The notes under the pieces: generated by a model | Told to the model about the DNA's origin: nothing | What the model saw: the letters and a program-made list of their open reading frames with translations, nothing else | Database searches by the model: none | Part shown: piece by piece, positions 13,401 to 19,739 of the stretch | How positions within the stretch are numbered: position 1 is the first letter of the stretch | Layout of the letters: every line of letters begins with the position of its first letter | Source: Paludibacteraceae bacterium | GTDB taxonomy: Bacteria; Bacteroidota; Bacteroidia; Bacteroidales; Paludibacteraceae | Direction of reading: 5' to 3' | DNA length: 64,000 nucleotides | Assembly (NCBI GenBank): GCA_024401475.1 | Contig: JAKSKZ010000008.1 | Coordinates: forward strand, 34,051 to 98,050 | Program-made: the position numbers and the translations under genes

Positions 13401-14203
13401 TCATTCTTAGCCAAGATATTCACAACCATTTCTGGATAGCCATTCTCTGAGTGATTTTTCGAAGTCTCCGGTGAAGACAAAACAGCCAAGAACCGATATA
13501 TAAGCAAAGTACTGTTCTCTGTCACTTTAAAATCGTAGAACATACGTTCCGCTCCAGCCCAAGGATTAGCCGAACTTCCCGTATAGTAGGGATTGTGCCA
13601 ATCAGTCCGTGTCGAGATAGACTTAAAAGCATAGGTTTCACAACCAGCATCGTAAGCATTAATATTAGAACTTGTATATTCAATCGTGCTATAATTCAAC
13701 TTATTGCCATCCGAGTCAACCGTATTAGGGCCAAAAAGGCTTCCTTCCATAGAATATGACACCGTTACATTTCTATCTGGAATCCAAGGATCAGGACGTC
13801 CAATACGCATCACTCCAGATTGATTCTCCTTTGGAAGCACATAAAGTGGCAAGAAGGCAAATTTTCCGTCTAAAGTATGAGGGTTGTCAAATCGCCAAAA
13901 ACGAGATTTCTCCTCATCTGTCAAAGTCCTAACTCTTGAAGCCGTTATGTTAACCTCAGCAATCGTCTTCGAATCGCCTACTGAAGTTTTATCCCAAACA
14001 TAGGTCACTTCTGAAGGAGATCCCTTCAAGGGCGTCGTGTACCACCCCGTTTGATAGGTCCAACCAGCCTCGCCCTGAGAGAAGTCCAAGTTGGGAGTAT
14101 CTATGTTTTTTTGAGCAAATATAGAATTGCAAACCGACAGACAACCTATCACAATAGCAATCAACTGAATTTGTTTTGACACAACTTTTCTAATCCTATT
14201 CAT
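1430..14203 (-). CDS. Giant multi-Ig surface protein with T9SS-type tail (4257 aa)
   Basis: Predicted secreted giant of roughly 460 kDa. Residues 1-30 form a signal peptide ending near IFAQ. Two tandem, highly similar modules of about 490 residues follow (31-520 and 524-1000), each opening with DTPNLDFSQGE. Then come about six PKD/Ig-like domains, two MBG-like domains (about 1495-1680, each opening with a KHG...YDG pattern), and more than 30 further Ig-like domains of about 73-85 residues, each with a VCxGD-like entry, a central W, and an NGC near the end. The last 58 residues (LGQIIGE, DQLSFYKS, LFLQS) resemble the tail of the neighbouring GH5. No catalytic, cohesin or dockerin motif was recognised. 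The paired cysteines suggest disulfides outside the cell. It lies downstream of two secreted cellulases with its own promoter. Likely role: adhesion or surface scaffold (inference). Confidence 0.85.
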   Translation of the reverse strand: MNRIRKVVSKQIQLIAIVIGCLSVCNSIFAQKNIDTPNLDFSQGEAGWTYQTGWYTTPLKGSPSEVTYVWDKTSVGDSKTIAEVNITASRVRTLTDEEKSRFWRFDNPHTLDGKFAFLPLYVLPKENQSGVMRIGRPDPWIPDRNVTVSYSMEGSLFGPNTVDSDGNKLNYSTIEYTSSNINAYDAGCETYAFKSISTRTDWHNPYYTGSSANPWAGAERMFYDFKVTENSTLLIYRFLAVLSSPETSKNHSENGYPEMVVNILAKNENTGKWERVPCGEHHLIASSNNKELNYPGMEPMFPNSKEGSKIPFVSAGYGEGTNKAAYISDNCNRSNEHNSSHKINNTSCFIVKNCIQVYDNTYVSRFHYSGWRTRYADLRNYVGKTIRVEVLNHDCLMNDSHNSTVIAGGHSSYGYFQAETQKMEIKTNSYEEDGKIKVELIAPEGFPAESYSWFRQSGRTIDVDVSSPNVAYVDSTGALGLIDGESCICRINMDPKDTRGESELELSTSFSRVPVLSNLQTFNEDTPNLDFSQGESGWTYQTGWYTTPLKASSSEYTYIWDNTSHGSTSEIPQADITASRGWNLSAEEKSRFWRFENPQSKDRKFSYIPLFVMPKENQSGVMRIGRPDPWQPDKGGIVTYTMKGSMFGPNTVDSDGNKLDYPKIELSKSGVYSYDAGAETSAMNTVERTDWHNPYYLGKSQNPWAGAERMYYDFKVTENSTMLIYRFLAIVSSPEFSKNHLESGQSEMVVNVLVKDEKTGKWVNIPCGEHHLIANPNNENLNYPGMQPMFPTTSDETRIPFVSNGFGTGDNVGVYISDNCNSVSQHANSHRVSSSSCFIVNNCVVKNDGRYTSRYYYSGWKTRCADLREYIGKTVRVEVLNHDCLMNNAHSNTVIAAGHSSYGYFQAETRKWEIRTPVCMEASNPKVKLEAPKGFPVSSYSWKRYSGRPIEKDASAPYVAYIERASVVDGERVTCSINMDSTDKSGCSVAVLDTKLEMVKALPSADIEWKCGGLASFKNTSIITSGVDKISSFYWEFPDGTSSTEKDVTFQFELPNTKYVVRLTAYTSWGCDFTKEIEVITPYFQRNGEVDTARVYVCENEEFTLNAQSSIEGSAYSWFDVTTSAEKSLLAKTSSYTAKNDGEAHVYKVKMKTGACEYVRFFALEPLLKPSVKLATSKMLVCENSSFDLSVENADGDADYLWTGDLLYGGREGASVKLWSSASGSYECKVFANKTYVYDDTYTCRDSASVLVEVQESPSVSLSDQMVCFGDPLLMKAVADPTKPLPDKNSYHWSVNGQEYVKRSNQLKIPAETLYEGENYVRLVAYSPIGCISDTALSFVFVKDRINPSIEGETTVCEGVDVHPVAYPEGATYVWNDNPNIISQKPSFLITRDTTIKVNVTKDGCSEQAILKLHVNQLPNITIEGPDSVVAGSVVKLTALSANNRIVDWSWNASEGLHSQVLSAELSENTNFVVRGVDENGCVNSAEHYVVVTADEVNVTIVKHGSVVSYDGAVHSVTGYDFISSNPKFTIKDLKFIGTAADSTASGTETGVYGMSFTAKSFVNQNPNFPKVNISIIEDSLVIQPCPVVVNVVISKHGETLKYDGLEHVVSGYDFESSSSLYTMYDLEFIGGEKDSVARGTSVGSYGMPFTVSSFRNINPNFSNVNISVVEDSLFILPSFKVDGVTRVCLGSVVNLVASDEGYSYSWRVVDEAGNQILDLTGREIELQPKANVTVYVKAKTTVGDFYETEEQMIPITVLKLPVLSTKEEPVVCTGNDITLHAQGAESLEWKSNGKSGDEIRLQSMTVSRTETLIGTDANGCRSTLDVLITVRPKPSVRLVAPSEACELSTITLRAQGASVYEWDDQSTGENREVRLDATTTYRVYGWDEYGCKGESSKKVWARSAPIIDIKGDSSVCIGESVSVVATSTMPNVTWKWSNDNTTSRFEAKPVENMVATVWAIGNRCTTEKSVNITVRPLPILSIEGRTIICASDTLRLKAGGASSYVWSNGSKGEMMEVANPTSTVYTLKGTDVHKCANSIDVEIKVNELPTLELQGPTLACEGDIVRLSAKSNDCVSYEWSDGSNLNYHDEVAVKGRTYEVKGLDANGCSATASVELNLLPKPVLNVEGEKSVCWGSSIALSVSSSTATDWRWSTGETSSDVSIEKVLEDQMLSVSGTYRVGDVACVSMENVLIKVLPLPSLSTREDPNVCMEGDLTLHAQGAESYIWASNGTENYELILKNVTEDRVEKLMGVGENGCEATIDVPITVRTSPTISILGPDLACEEDFIALQGEGGVRYEWQDNGDTNARHEIQVFFTNTYTLHGWDEYGCRGEATKSLSVKPTPQIYLNGDSIICKGDTLFLEAISTVEAAVWKWSDGATSSTFTQKMDVDTVVTVSAAVGGCVSEKRVNISLLPLPDLRIEGNTMLCKGDELRLVASGASSYDWKNAQDEKRGAVLVDSNPVTSTYKLLGKDSNGCVSEMEIPIKVGDSPLVTIEGPSVACAGDTIRLTAKSNENVVYKWSNGSSADFIDVVIDETQTFELTAVGENGCETIEHKVVKAIKQPILEVVGNKEVCSGSALSLSVTSPTATSWLWSTGEVASSIVLTNVEANQTLWVEGVYEEDGLSCSAKLDIQLMVHENPTISVAEDPIVCSGEDLILHAQGADSYVWTSNGETGAVLNLKNVTTNRIEKLTGIDANGCSSTIDVEVSVLPLPVVKVNAPETICSGDRVTLQGQGASKYEWQDDQSTQESKIVRIDTTSTVVLYGWNEFGCKGETSHKIKVKPLPEISVSGDSVICRGKSIVLAAKSNLTSTTWKWSNGGTSSKYSVNPDSSLIVKVVATTKGCSSEKSINITVHQLPELSVEGKTSLCKDESLSLTASGASSYYWGNLNDGHTDAHYEVAKPNTKTYKVTGTDDNGCVNTLKVPVEVYATPDLSIDGPTIVCMGTEAHLSAVSNACVAYLWGDSSALDHRDVTVKKRTSYSLIGYDGNGCQVKKSKVVDVYPSHQPKIVGETKVCQGATVHLQAQGAVSYIWSDSSTMDYLDAKIDAKQTIKVTGVDEHGCSAVGSITISTMSVPKIGISGDSVVCAGKSVSMRATSNLSSTTWLWNNGATESRITFVPSKDTVISVMATKDVCSSEKIVNVKVNALPQLSVEGDVHVCAGDSVRLLGVGAKDYYWDKVAVNPLVKEVTIPKTFVLKGVDENGCQAEIKVDVETEALPAVKIEGDLLVCKDNTAQLTAVSDREVSYLWNDDNHSTSKSISLIASETQTYKVQVQETSGLHCVGVDSVTVKVLEQPIVSILGESSICEGEILNLEAKVDNEKDVVESYVYSWNVDETNRSATIAFVPTEQSQIVSALVETSNGCIGMAKKVISVKKAPSFHVQGIYTICQGEQLYLEAVPNEKRANYHYFWNDTVVGEVYSQSVWETGNLNVKVKALSEEGCFSLNDEIVGVNVLPTPKLSIEGDQMVCFGAPATLEAHFDTDEETTKLSWYYDYMNEEVTDSMLIIPSVTMPTKVVVSALFADQCESKLETTVVPVEKPMLEIKGDDLPICGGRELSLTASDKSLDSEKTQYVWSVADVMVAQGDSYKAEYNQSTLVHLTAVKDNCSVQKDTLITVYATPDVDFVGDATLCEGDSLHLSATKVAGDGDLKYSWSRLGAPTEVGETFEALFDAGAYELVLKAEDSHGCSSSEKIIPLTVNDRPKVSVPAANDGVVEVCRGESVELEAVGDQETLSYAWGSEESNVIIVPSVEEEKEYTVTVFDGSCYGSATVAVRPKEYPTILVSDLKACMDVPVSIRPKANENVLDYTFKYGDEEHKSVAECILTPTQEESTLYIYPRGVNGCESSIPTEMTITAVTKPVITVDGSLEICQNSTLNLSATVDAPFVSYYWKDEQGNEYDADLSMTLNEGGDYQFLLSVVSTEDMNCSFDSIVKVSVYELPSFEIEGVDEICMGSEASLKAVGGLNLTYKWYDENPEINKELAPLSNADTYLLADVQDTATLYVEADNGYCKSYETHTVIVIAKPELAYTGDIEVCEGSVAMLEADGQDAGVLYAWNDQVLSDYATYNSNEMLVGQNDTVKLTAVRNGCSNETYLVISANPNPQLVVPSKEVYSGEIFTMNYSLVDNGADVAVEKWYSEDQLLGGFYAENLSDTAAIHAWHTSFNTDVTTTMYLRLEVESSKGCTQSLPVEVLVREKVLSGRFLVFNVLGQIIGEVDLDGETPARDQLSFYKSYQVLFLQSLSNEDVLIKVKVRD
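4980..8932 (-). repeat. Higher-order tandem repeat: six-Ig block, period about 1320 bp, three copies
   Basis: Within the giant gene the Ig-like domains repeat as an ordered block of six types. Blocks begin near 8932, 7612 and 6290. Type 1 carries HAQGA, type 2 YEW plus GWxExGC, type 3 GDSxxC plus WKWS, type 4 ASSY, type 5 AKSN, type 6 an STG motif. The sixth unit of the third block has diverged, and types 3 and 4 recur once more just after it (about 4540-4980). This points to expansion by duplication of a six-domain segment. Confidence 0.7.
11205..14110 (-). repeat. Duplicated N-terminal module of about 490 residues
   Basis: Two tandem copies encoded at about 12640-14110 and 11205-12630. Both contain TGWYTTPLK, RIGRPDPW, TDWHNPYY, NPWAGAERM, PCGEHHLIA, VEVLNHDCLMN and SSYGYFQAET in the same order. 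Such YxGK-xVEVLNHDC-H-xGYFQAE strings resemble jelly-roll domains at the N-terminus of other Bacteroidota surface proteins, but I cannot assign a named family. Confidence 0.75.
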
Positions 14204-14269
14204 ATTAAACTGTAAGTCAAATCCATATAGTTCTAATCAGCATTCGAAAATCTTCGAAAGATGGAAATG

Positions 14270-14300
14270 CAAAACTATTCAAAATGTCTGAAATCACAAA
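14270..14300 (-). promoter_or_regulatory. Promoter of the giant surface-protein gene
   Basis: On the minus strand TTTG (14297-14300), a 19-bp spacer and TAGTTTTG (14270-14277) match the Bacteroidota -33/-7 promoter. The leader to the ATG is about 60 bases. The giant gene therefore has its own promoter, downstream of the GH5 gene. Confidence 0.7.
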
Positions 14301-14317
14301 AAAATGAAGAAACAATA

Positions 14318-14349
14318 AAGGTGCATCAAAACTAAATCTGACGCACCTT
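14318..14349 (-). terminator. Terminator after the GH5 gene
   Basis: An 11-bp stem, AAGGTGCGTCA against TGATGCACCTT on the minus strand, is fully paired in minus-strand RNA through one G-U pair and is followed by T-rich sequence. It begins 27 bases past the GH5 stop. In plus-strand RNA the same position is an A-C mismatch, so it favours the minus strand. Confidence 0.65.
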
Positions 14350-14375
14350 CAAAAAAATCAGTAATAAAAATCCTA

Positions 14376-16340
14376 TTATTTCACTCTTACCTTATACACC
14401 TTGCCCGTTTCTGCAGACTGCAAGAAGAGAATGGTATTGGATTGATAAGAAGAGAGTTGATCGGAAACCGAAGAGGAGTTGTCGATAACTATGACACCCG
14501 TCTTTTGTCCTAAAGTGCTACTAACAGTATAAGCACCTGCTGGAACCAGACCATTAGCAATATCCTCCACCTTTGTTGCATCAAGAGGTTCAATTTTAAA
14601 CCAATCAATGTCAAAGAATGAGTTGTCTATGTAAAGTTTCAAGATATGTTCTCCTGCAGCCAACTCTTTGGTATCTGCCTTCACTTCAACCAACGTATTC
14701 CAATCTCCTGTGTTTGTTGCCTTGATTTCGTCAGTGATGACTTCATCATCGAGCAAGAAATGGAACGATGCCTCATCATTATCTGTGGAGACAAGTGATG
14801 TAATCGTATAACGAGAAGTCTCTGCAATATTCACAGTATATTCCAACCACTCACCCTTCACCGTATAGCCAAGACGAATGTTTCCATCCACGTCTTTGAT
14901 ATCAACGCCGTAGCCTTTACGGTAATCCGAATCAAGATTGTTTGCTCTCTCCTCATCGTGGTAAGAAACGCCTTCTCCTCCCTCATCAAAATCTTCCGCC
15001 TCTATCTTACCTGGAATTGCAAGTGCAGTACCCTTGAACGGAGTTTGAACCGCCTCCTTACAAGTGATATTGTTTTTAGAAGCATAGTCTTTATACCATT
15101 TCCAGCATGCATAACCACAAGCCTCGTTTGGATTATTCTTGGTAGAGAAAGATGCTCGTGCAATGCCCGTCTTCAAAAAATACTCCATGTCCAAATAATC
15201 GTCCGTACTTGTCAAATTCATGGAGATGTTGCCAAAATGATCTTTCATCGTCTTGAACGCATTACCCCACTTGGAAGTACTTGCGGTTCCCCAAGTTCCA
15301 TAGTTCTTGGTTTCGTAGTTACCGTCATACTTTTTCTTAGGTTGGCCGTTTTCATCATAAACGATTTCACCTGGAGACCAGTCTATCTCGGTAACAACTA
15401 CTGGCTTAGAAGTCACGCCAGGGACCTGCTTTTGAAAATTAGAGATGAATGTCTGTGCATTGGCATTATTATCATCGTTACCATACCAACCTGGATAGAC
15501 ATGGACTGCATATCCGAAGTTGTTATCCCTAATTGGGTATTTTGCATAACTCTCATAAGATGATTGGTATCCCTCACCTGGGATCCAAATAATACCCGTA
15601 AAACCATTCGAACGAATCTTATCTACGATAGGTTGGAAGAAATCGGTCTTAGCCGCACTATTAGCTGGCCCCCACGTGCCATCGGTAGGACGGCTACCAT
15701 CAGCTTGACGCACACGAACAGGCTCGTTAGCCAACTCCAACGACAGCCAACCCGCATACTCCTTCACCTTCGGATTGCTTGAGACGATGTCCCACACATC
15801 CAAAAGATACTTTTGATAAGCATCGCCCACTTGGATATCCTCAGGGCAAACGCCTGGTGGACGCATAATGACGTACAAGCCATGAGCGTTAGCATCCTCG
15901 GCAATTGGCACAAACAACTCCTCCAAATAGAGTTTTACTTTATCTCTATCGTAAGTAATGGCCAAATTGCTCTCGCCACCATCCACATTACCTATATTAT
16001 CACGCCTCAACCAAGATGGTTCCATGTGAAGACGGAACAAATCACAATACGCACCATCGGATGTGGCAGTAATAGCATCGAAAATCTTCGTGAAATATTC
16101 TCGTGCACGAGGAGCTGCTGCTGGGACATAACCTCCGATATCCCAACTCGACCAACGATTGCTGTTGAACCACATACTTGGCGTGTCCATCACACCATGT
16201 AAGATTATTGAGTTTCCATTAGGATCCGTCAATTGATTACCTTCGACATGAAGGTCGGGCGTACACCCATATACTCCTTGTGAGTATGAGAATACCGCTG
16301 GCATCGCTGCCAACAAGAGTGTAAAAATTTTGCGTTTCAT
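14376..16340 (-). CDS. Secreted GH5 endoglucanase-like enzyme with CBM6 and T9SS-type tail
   Basis: Predicted extracellular beta-glycan hydrolase, most likely a beta-1,4-endoglucanase. Residues 1-20 are a signal peptide (ending SYSQ). The GH5 domain spans about 25-430, with the acid/base Glu206 in LELANEP and the nucleophile Glu318 in VVVTEIDW. A CBM6 follows (about 445-585; IEAEDFD, GEWLEYTVN, FDIDWFKIE), a module that binds beta-glycan chains. The last 60 residues (TLGQKTG, DQLSSYQS, LFLQSAE) match the giant protein's tail rather than a classical YPNP tail. It has its own promoter and terminator. The exact substrate cannot be decided from motifs; mannan or xyloglucan are alternatives within GH5. 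Confidence 0.9.
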   Translation of the reverse strand: MKRKIFTLLLAAMPAVFSYSQGVYGCTPDLHVEGNQLTDPNGNSIILHGVMDTPSMWFNSNRWSSWDIGGYVPAAAPRAREYFTKIFDAITATSDGAYCDLFRLHMEPSWLRRDNIGNVDGGESNLAITYDRDKVKLYLEELFVPIAEDANAHGLYVIMRPPGVCPEDIQVGDAYQKYLLDVWDIVSSNPKVKEYAGWLSLELANEPVRVRQADGSRPTDGTWGPANSAAKTDFFQPIVDKIRSNGFTGIIWIPGEGYQSSYESYAKYPIRDNNFGYAVHVYPGWYGNDDNNANAQTFISNFQKQVPGVTSKPVVVTEIDWSPGEIVYDENGQPKKKYDGNYETKNYGTWGTASTSKWGNAFKTMKDHFGNISMNLTSTDDYLDMEYFLKTGIARASFSTKNNPNEACGYACWKWYKDYASKNNITCKEAVQTPFKGTALAIPGKIEAEDFDEGGEGVSYHDEERANNLDSDYRKGYGVDIKDVDGNIRLGYTVKGEWLEYTVNIAETSRYTITSLVSTDNDEASFHFLLDDEVITDEIKATNTGDWNTLVEVKADTKELAAGEHILKLYIDNSFFDIDWFKIEPLDATKVEDIANGLVPAGAYTVSSTLGQKTGVIVIDNSSSVSDQLSSYQSNTILFLQSAETGKVYKVRVK

Positions 16341-16376
16341 GTGTTATATGGTTTTTTAGTTCAGTTATTCTAAAGG

Positions 16377-16406
16377 CAAATATAATCAATCTTTCAAAAT
16401 ATCAAA
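16377..16406 (-). promoter_or_regulatory. Promoter of the GH5 gene
   Basis: Minus-strand TTTG (16403-16406), an 18-bp spacer and TATATTTG (16377-16384), with a leader of about 35 bases to the GH5 ATG at 16340. Good match to the Bacteroidota consensus. Confidence 0.7.
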
Positions 16407-16491
16407 CAAAGGATAGGTATTCCTTACGGGAAAAAGGCTAAACAACACTTATTTATCGATGATTTATTGACATTACTCTATGAGACGAAAA

Positions 16492-16524
16492 AAAGGTGAC
16501 AGAAGAATACTCCTGCCACCCTTT
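16492..16524 (-). terminator. Terminator after the GH9 gene
   Basis: Minus-strand hairpin AAAGGGTGGCAG / CTGTCACCTTT with one bulge, followed directly by a run of Ts. It lies about 50 bases past the GH9 stop and before the GH5 promoter, so the two cellulase genes are separate transcription units. Confidence 0.75.
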
Positions 16525-16573
16525 CTATCTATTCGTCATTCAAAGTCGTTGATAGCGACTCTAAAGACCATCT

Positions 16574-19525
16574 TTATTGTCTCACAATTCTTGCCGTGGA
16601 GACTGCATCGTCACTAACCACCTTCACAACATAAATGCCAGAAGGCAATGAAGACAAATCCATAGCGGCAGAAGGTCCTGCAAATTCAATCTTTGCCACC
16701 ATAGAACCTGCGAAACTATAAACCTCTACAACTGATTGATTAGCATTTGCACCCACCTCTACCATCATCATATCTGTCACAGGATTTGGATAGATGCGGC
16801 ACACAGACTCTGAAGCGATAGTTTCAACATTCATCAAATCACCCGGTTTAGCCACAACCACAGCACGAGCACATCCCGAGCCAGCAGTCACATTCCAATC
16901 AACGAGTCCTAAGAACGGATTGTTAGAAGCCGTTCCGTTATCAGCACCAGTGAACGTAATAGGGCTGCCCTGATTTACATAAGTTGAATAAGCTGGACCT
17001 GATTGGAAGAAACCAACAGCGGCATTACTTGGCTTAGCGGTCAAAGCATAATCTCCCGCCTCCTCAATCATAATCGGATTGGAGAATGTGAACTTTGCAT
17101 AACCAGTGCTAGAAAGATTCACGGCGTCGGATGTGAATGTACTCTTTTTGCCATTGTGCGTCAATTCAACTGTGATAGTTTGACTACCTGCTCCGTAAAC
17201 GCTCTCGATATAGGCTGTAAAGCCGGTAATCATCAAAGGCTTATCGGCAGTAAACAAAGCTGCGACATTACCCCAGTTGGTCGCCTTGTCTGTAAACGAC
17301 TTGTCTGTAGGACCCACAACCAATGACATTGCACCTGCGTCTTGCACATAGAATGTCTTTGGCTCACTTATAACTGTAGAATAAACAGATCCTTTTGCCA
17401 ATGGCGTTCCGCCCTCTGGCACATCATACCACTCATAGTCACCCTCTGACTTAACCTCCATAGAAACAGTTCCACCTTTTGCGGCAACAACATCAACCTC
17501 AGGAAGCAATGAAGTGACCTTCACCTTCTTAGTTACGGAAGCACAGCCGACAGCAGAAATCTCGCAAGAGTATTCACCAGCCTTAGTCACCACATAAGTC
17601 GAACTTGTCTCGCCCGAAAGTTCGGAGCCATCACAATACCATTGATAAGATACTGGAGCATTCAATGTCACATCCAACTCATAAGAGGCTGGATCGCAAA
17701 GTTCCAAAGCATCAGGGAATTCCACATCAGGCAAATCACCCAACACATTAACAGAACCCTCTGTTGTCCAAACACCAGCCGAATCGAGCACACACTTATA
17801 CTCACCAACCGATGTAGCCTTATAAGTGGAAGCTGTAGCGCCATTGATCTTCTCGCCATCCTTATACCAAGTGAATGTCATATTTCCAGCGGGCGTGATA
17901 TTAGAGTTGAGTTCCACCTCGCTCGCTCCACAAATTGAGACATCATCACCCAATTCAGGAGAAGGATGACCGAACTTATTTATATTGACAGGAGATAATT
18001 TGGAATTCAAATATCCCAAAGCACCAACAAGACCAGCATTGTAGTCAATACCACCCTCTGAAGAAGTATATGACTTCTCATCGTCCGAATAAGTGCCCGG
18101 ATCCAAAGATCCACCCACCATATATCCTAACTGAACATATTTGTAAGAAGCATCCAAGTGAGGAAGCGCATTCTCATCGTTGTTATCTACACGATAGAAA
18201 TTTCTGTGGTGAGGGTAAACAGGGAACTTATCGCCCAAACCAACCACAAAAGAGTAGTTTTTACTATTCTTTCCGATAATGTAATCCACCGTCGCAACAG
18301 AATAAGGATTAACGGTGTCGTCGCCCTTCAACTTGTTATACAAGCCACAAACAAATGCCTGGTTTCCAGGGAAACGCAAAACGCCCCAAGTTCCATTCAT
18401 CTTGTTCAAGAAATAACCAGAAGCTGGCTTATATAAATCTGTCACAAAAAACTCCATAGCCTCCATGGCATTTGCACTATACTGAGTGGCCTTGCCTAAA
18501 GAAGCCATCAAGTAACAAGCCAAATCCTCGGTGTTGTTGTAACAGAGAGTATAGTTGTGATTGTAGTCCTTCTTTTGAAGCATCCAACCACTCGCCGCTT
18601 CAGCAGCCTTTAGATATTGGGCATCACCCGTAGCACGATAAAGTTCGGCATAGAAAATCACCTCATCGGTTTCGTAACGAGGCTTTGCACCATAAAAAAT
18701 ACAATTGTTTTTGTTTCCTTTGTTTGTTCCTGTGACATACTGGTAGGCCACCTTAGCTTTCTCCAAACACTTCTGCGCATATTCCGGATCAAATTTTTTG
18801 TAAAGACGAGCCATTGCAGCCAAAGCAGCACCACCCAACGAAGCCATTGACGTTTCTCCTCCCGTAGCCTTCTCAAAATAGCGCGGGCCGTCAGCCTCGC
18901 CACCTTGACTCTTTGGAAGTGTGGATTTTGTAGGAGAAGTACACCAAACAGCATGGTCAGCATCACCATTACCCTTCTGGAAATAGAAAGTTTTGTTATC
19001 ACGGAAGGCCTTCATAATGAAGTCTGTAGCATACTTTACCTCATTCAAGATATCAGGAATTCCATCGGGAGCACCCTTTTTACCCTCCCAAGTATAATCA
19101 CCAGCATTGATATATCCATGATAATCAAAAGAGTAATAATCGTCATATCCTTCAGGGAACTCAGAATAACCCAACAAAAGCATATAAGCTGAATAGAAGA
19201 ATGTCTGGCCGAACGTAGCAAAGTCACCACAATCGTACCAACCTCCCGTCAAATCATAATCACCGTCTGAATCTTTAATGAAAGATTGCCCCTTGACGAA
19301 AGCCTTCAAGTTGTTTTTACAAGGATCGGCCACTTGCGTAGGTTCATAATCTGCTATCAGCCAATTCGGACCAACACCCGAACGTTGAGCACCATAAAAA
19401 CGTGTGGTAATCCACAACGCCTTCTGATAATATTCCTTATCAAAGGATGGGGTTTGAGCCGACGCAGGAAAAAAACCAGAACCTGCCAAAACAGCTAAAG
19501 CACCAAGTCTAACGTATTTATTCAT
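16574..19525 (-). CDS. Secreted GH9 cellulase with Ig-like domains and classical T9SS tail
   Basis: Predicted extracellular endo- or processive beta-1,4-glucanase of 983 residues. A signal peptide ends near PASAQ. The GH9 (alpha/alpha)6 barrel covers about 25-515: GGWYDCGD carries the Asp pair that activates water, YPHHRN is the conserved His-Arg substrate motif, and SEGGIDYNAG holds the proton-donor Glu. Two or three Ig-like domains follow (about 525-720), then a beta-rich domain, and a C-terminal tail of about 75 residues with IYPNPV, LSSLPSGIYVVKV and RIVRQ, the standard T9SS type A signal. The start is the ATG at 19525, not the in-frame TTG six bases upstream; AAAAGG precedes it. No dockerin is present. 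Confidence 0.93.
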   Translation of the reverse strand: MNKYVRLGALAVLAGSGFFPASAQTPSFDKEYYQKALWITTRFYGAQRSGVGPNWLIADYEPTQVADPCKNNLKAFVKGQSFIKDSDGDYDLTGGWYDCGDFATFGQTFFYSAYMLLLGYSEFPEGYDDYYSFDYHGYINAGDYTWEGKKGAPDGIPDILNEVKYATDFIMKAFRDNKTFYFQKGNGDADHAVWCTSPTKSTLPKSQGGEADGPRYFEKATGGETSMASLGGAALAAMARLYKKFDPEYAQKCLEKAKVAYQYVTGTNKGNKNNCIFYGAKPRYETDEVIFYAELYRATGDAQYLKAAEAASGWMLQKKDYNHNYTLCYNNTEDLACYLMASLGKATQYSANAMEAMEFFVTDLYKPASGYFLNKMNGTWGVLRFPGNQAFVCGLYNKLKGDDTVNPYSVATVDYIIGKNSKNYSFVVGLGDKFPVYPHHRNFYRVDNNDENALPHLDASYKYVQLGYMVGGSLDPGTYSDDEKSYTSSEGGIDYNAGLVGALGYLNSKLSPVNINKFGHPSPELGDDVSICGASEVELNSNITPAGNMTFTWYKDGEKINGATASTYKATSVGEYKCVLDSAGVWTTEGSVNVLGDLPDVEFPDALELCDPASYELDVTLNAPVSYQWYCDGSELSGETSSTYVVTKAGEYSCEISAVGCASVTKKVKVTSLLPEVDVVAAKGGTVSMEVKSEGDYEWYDVPEGGTPLAKGSVYSTVISEPKTFYVQDAGAMSLVVGPTDKSFTDKATNWGNVAALFTADKPLMITGFTAYIESVYGAGSQTITVELTHNGKKSTFTSDAVNLSSTGYAKFTFSNPIMIEEAGDYALTAKPSNAAVGFFQSGPAYSTYVNQGSPITFTGADNGTASNNPFLGLVDWNVTAGSGCARAVVVAKPGDLMNVETIASESVCRIYPNPVTDMMMVEVGANANQSVVEVYSFAGSMVAKIEFAGPSAAMDLSSLPSGIYVVKVVSDDAVSTARIVRQ

Positions 19526-19701
19526 AAGCAACCTTTTATATTTATGCTATATCCACAATATTAGGTTCGCAATTTACAAAAATTTATTGAATTCAAAATT
19601 TAAGAGATAAGATTTAAAAGAAAACGCTCTATGATTTTATAATTTATCATGAAAATCCCGGTCCGACAAAGATCAACAAGCGACTAATCTTAATTATTTT
19701 C

Positions 19702-19709
19702 TAATTTTG
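19702..19709 (+). promoter_or_regulatory. -7 element for the ABC exporter operon
   Basis: TAATTTTG matches TAnnTTTG and is about 30 bases before the ATPase start. I see no convincing -33 TTG at the right spacing. Confidence 0.45.
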
Positions 19710-19739
19710 CAAAGATAAACAGGGAATCAATCACACAAG

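Noticed and set aside
1430..14203. Giant protein as a cellulosome scaffoldin
   Set aside because: No cohesin-like domain is recognisable, and neither cellulase has a dockerin repeat; their tails are T9SS-type instead.
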